Shown piece by piece: positions 3,929-5,712 of a DNA stretch of 5,712 nt. The notes under the pieces were generated by a model. It made no database searches, had not been told where the DNA came from, and saw nothing but the letters and a program-made list of their open reading frames with translations. Source of the DNA: DASVBJ01 sp036375895 (lineage in GTDB: Bacteria > Actinomycetota > Actinomycetes > JACCUZ01). The stretch covers positions 1-5,712 of the forward strand of contig DASVBJ010000377.1 of NCBI GenBank assembly GCA_036375895.1. Direction: 5' to 3'. Positions within the stretch are counted from its first letter, which is position 1; every line of letters begins with the position of its first letter. The position numbers and the translations under genes are program-made.

Positions 3929-5712
3929 GTGAACGAATACACGACCGCGGCCCTGGTCGAGCCTGCCACCACGGGCAACCTGACCGACCTCGTCGTCGAC
4001 AACGCGCGGGAGGCGCCGGACGCCGTGCAGTTCAGCCGGCGCACCGGCAGCGACTGGGTGGACGTCACCGCCCAGCAGTTCCACGACGAGGTCTCGGCGT
4101 TGGCGAAGGGCCTGATGCAGGCCGGCATCAAGGCCGGCGACCGCATCGGCCTCATGGCGAAGACGCGGTACGAGTGGACGCTCGTCGACTTCGCGATCTG
4201 GGCGGCCGGCGCCGTCTGCGTCCCGATCTACGAGACGTCCTCCGCCGAGCAGGTGCAGTGGATCCTCAGCGACTCCGAGGCCGTCGCGTGCTTCGTGGAG
4301 ACCGCCGACCACGAGGCCACGGTGGCCGAGGTCAAAGGCGACCTGCCCAAGCTCGAGCACGTCTGGGTGATCGAGGCCGGCGCCGTCGACGCGCTCACCA
4401 CCGAGGGCGCCGGTGTCAGCGACAGCGACCTCGAGGCCCGCCGGACGGTGGCCGGCCCGGGCGACCTCGCGACGATCATCTACACCTCCGGCACGACCGG
4501 GCGGCCCAAGGGCTGCGAGCTCACCCACAGCAACTTCGTCGACCTGGCGCAGAACTCCGTGACCGACCTGCGCGAGGTCGTCGGGCAGGACGAGGCCAGC
4601 ACGCTGCTCTTCCTCCCGCTGGCGCACGTGTTCGCGCGGTTCATCGAGGTGCTCTGCGTCGCGGGCCGGGTCCGGATGGGGCACACCGCCGACGTCAAGA
4701 ACCTGCTCGACGACCTCGCGGCGTTCAAGCCGACGTTCATCCTCTCGGTGCCGAGGGTGTTCGAGAAGGTCTACAACTCCTCGGTGCAGAAGGCCGAGGC
4801 CGCCGGCAAGGGCAAGATCTTCCACGCCGCGGCCGACACCGCGATCGCCTACAGCGAGGCGCTCGACCCCGGCGGTCCGGGCCTGGTGCTGAAGGTCAAG
4901 CACGCGCTCTTCGACCTGCTCGTCTACTCCAAGCTCCGCGCCGCGCTCGGCGGGCGGGTGCAGTACGCCGTGTCCGGCGGCGCACCCCTCGGGGCCCGGC
5001 TCGGCCACTTCTTCCGCGGCATCGGCGTCACCATCCTCGAGGGCTACGGCCTGACCGAGACCACCGCGCCCGCCACGGTCAACACGCCGGAGAAGCTCAA
5101 GATCGGCACGGTCGGGCGGCCGGTGCCCGGCGTCACGGTGCGGGTGGCCGAGGACGGCGAGGTGCTCGTCAAGGGCATCAACGTGTTCCGGTCCTACTAC
5201 AAGAACCCGTCGGCGACCGCCGAGGCGATCACCGACGGCTGGTTCCACACCGGCGACCTCGGCGAGCTCGACAGCGAGGGCTTCCTGCGCATCACCGGCC
5301 GGAAGAAGGAGATCATCGTCACCGCCGGCGGCAAGAACGTCGCCCCCGCCGTGCTCGAGGACCGCCTGCGCGCCCACCGCCTGATCAGCCAGTGCATGGT
5401 GGTCGGCGACGCGCAGCCCTACATCGCCTGCCTGATCACCCTCGACGAGGAGGCGCTGCCCGCCTGGCTCGAGCAGAAGGGCAAGGATCACAAGCCGCTG
5501 CACGACCTGATCGGCGACCCGGACCTGCAGGCCGAGGTGCAGGCCGCCGTCAACGACGCCAACAAGGCGGTCTCCAAGGCCGAGTCGATCAAGAAGTTCA
5601 AGATCCTGCCGGTCGACTTCACCGAGGAGAGCGGCACGCTCACCCCGTCGCTCAAGCTCAAGCGCGGCGTGGTGATGAAGGAGTTCGCCGGCGAGGTCGA
5701 CGCGCTCTACTC
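3929..5712 (+). CDS. fadD15: long-chain fatty-acid--CoA ligase, FadD15 type (3' end just missing)
   Basis: AMP-forming acyl-CoA synthetase: activates a long-chain fatty acid with ATP to acyl-AMP, then transfers it to CoA. From GTG 3929 the frame stays open to the right edge, 594 residues, close to the family's roughly 600, so only a few residues are missing. Motifs in order: P-loop YTSGTTGRPKG (185-195); LPLAHVFAR, the gate/linker segment typical of long-chain synthetases; SGGAPLG; GYGLTET (372-378); WFHTGDLGE with Asp443 binding the ribose; hinge GRKKEIIVTAGGKNVAP (from 457, Arg458); and C-terminal LTPSLKLKRG with Lys576 as the likely adenylation lysine. The N-terminus NLTDLVVDNAREAPD (17-31) is typical, supporting the start. 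No signal peptide or membrane helix; probably a peripheral membrane enzyme. The divergent placement next to SRPBCC and ArsA-like genes matches Rv2187, the basis for the symbol. The exact chain length used cannot be read from sequence. Confidence 0.96.
   Translation, partial: MNEYTTAALVEPATTGNLTDLVVDNAREAPDAVQFSRRTGSDWVDVTAQQFHDEVSALAKGLMQAGIKAGDRIGLMAKTRYEWTLVDFAIWAAGAVCVPIYETSSAEQVQWILSDSEAVACFVETADHEATVAEVKGDLPKLEHVWVIEAGAVDALTTEGAGVSDSDLEARRTVAGPGDLATIIYTSGTTGRPKGCELTHSNFVDLAQNSVTDLREVVGQDEASTLLFLPLAHVFARFIEVLCVAGRVRMGHTADVKNLLDDLAAFKPTFILSVPRVFEKVYNSSVQKAEAAGKGKIFHAAADTAIAYSEALDPGGPGLVLKVKHALFDLLVYSKLRAALGGRVQYAVSGGAPLGARLGHFFRGIGVTILEGYGLTETTAPATVNTPEKLKIGTVGRPVPGVTVRVAEDGEVLVKGINVFRSYYKNPSATAEAITDGWFHTGDLGELDSEGFLRITGRKKEIIVTAGGKNVAPAVLEDRLRAHRLISQCMVVGDAQPYIACLITLDEEALPAWLEQKGKDHKPLHDLIGDPDLQAEVQAAVNDANKAVSKAESIKKFKILPVDFTEESGTLTPSLKLKRGVVMKEFAGEVDALY

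Noticed and set aside
3352..4155. N-terminal extension of the zinc-ribbon frame back to 4155
   Set aside because: It runs through the upstream SRPBCC gene, the promoter region and the start of fadD on the other strand. The extension is Ser/Arg-rich and has no domain.
3905..5503. 532-codon open frame on the minus strand
   Set aside because: It lies opposite fadD15, has repetitive Gly/Val/Leu/Asp composition and no motifs, whereas the plus-strand frame shows every acyl-CoA synthetase motif.
1..5712. tRNA, rRNA, CRISPR array, insertion sequence or prophage signatures
   Set aside because: I saw no direct-repeat arrays, transposase or integrase motifs, or cloverleaf-like segments; almost all bases are in six leftward genes and one rightward gene.

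Overview
This 5.7 kb window comes from a high-GC actinobacterium. Coding GC is very high, third positions are almost always G or C, GTG starts are common, and the gene neighbourhood matches one I know from Actinobacteria. Soil families such as Geodermatophilaceae are plausible, but that is only an inference. The genes are densely packed with no sign of mobile elements, RNA genes or CRISPR. Long open frames opposite the real genes are by-products of the base composition.

Layout: two divergent units share a 129-base control region (about 3800-3928). Rightward runs a nearly complete long-chain acyl-CoA synthetase of the FadD15 type (3929 to the right edge). Leftward runs a tight six-gene cluster, in transcription order: an SRPBCC lipid-binding-fold protein (3799-3353), a zinc-ribbon protein with one C-terminal membrane helix (3351-2902), a second SRPBCC protein of the COQ10/cyclase type (2834-2397), an ArsA/Get3-like ATPase with a C-terminal HSP20-like domain (2337-1156), a small Cys-motif protein (1159-830), and a ROK-family glucokinase that runs off the left edge (809-1). 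Spacings are 1, 67, 59, -4 and 20 bases, so co-transcription of most or all is likely.

From memory, the core (small Cys protein, ArsA-like ATPase, SRPBCC, SRPBCC, divergent acyl-CoA ligase) has the same order as Rv2183c-Rv2184c-Rv2185c-Rv2186c-Rv2187 (fadD15) of Mycobacterium tuberculosis. Here the zinc-ribbon/tail-anchor gene lies between the two SRPBCC genes and a glucokinase is attached at the downstream end. The common theme may be handling of hydrophobic cargo: fatty-acid activation, two hydrophobic-pocket proteins, and a Get3-type ATPase next to a protein with tail-anchor topology. None of these partnerships is proven by sequence.

Most notable points: (1) the ATPase seems to start at a CTG codon with an excellent ribosome binding site; (2) the 59-base spacer before it looks like an odd insert and encodes an 18-residue mini-ORF; (3) the tail-anchored zinc-ribbon protein beside a Get3d-like ATPase is a candidate client or partner; (4) the divergent promoter holds a near-perfect 12-base palindrome and, next to it, a stem-loop in the fadD leader.
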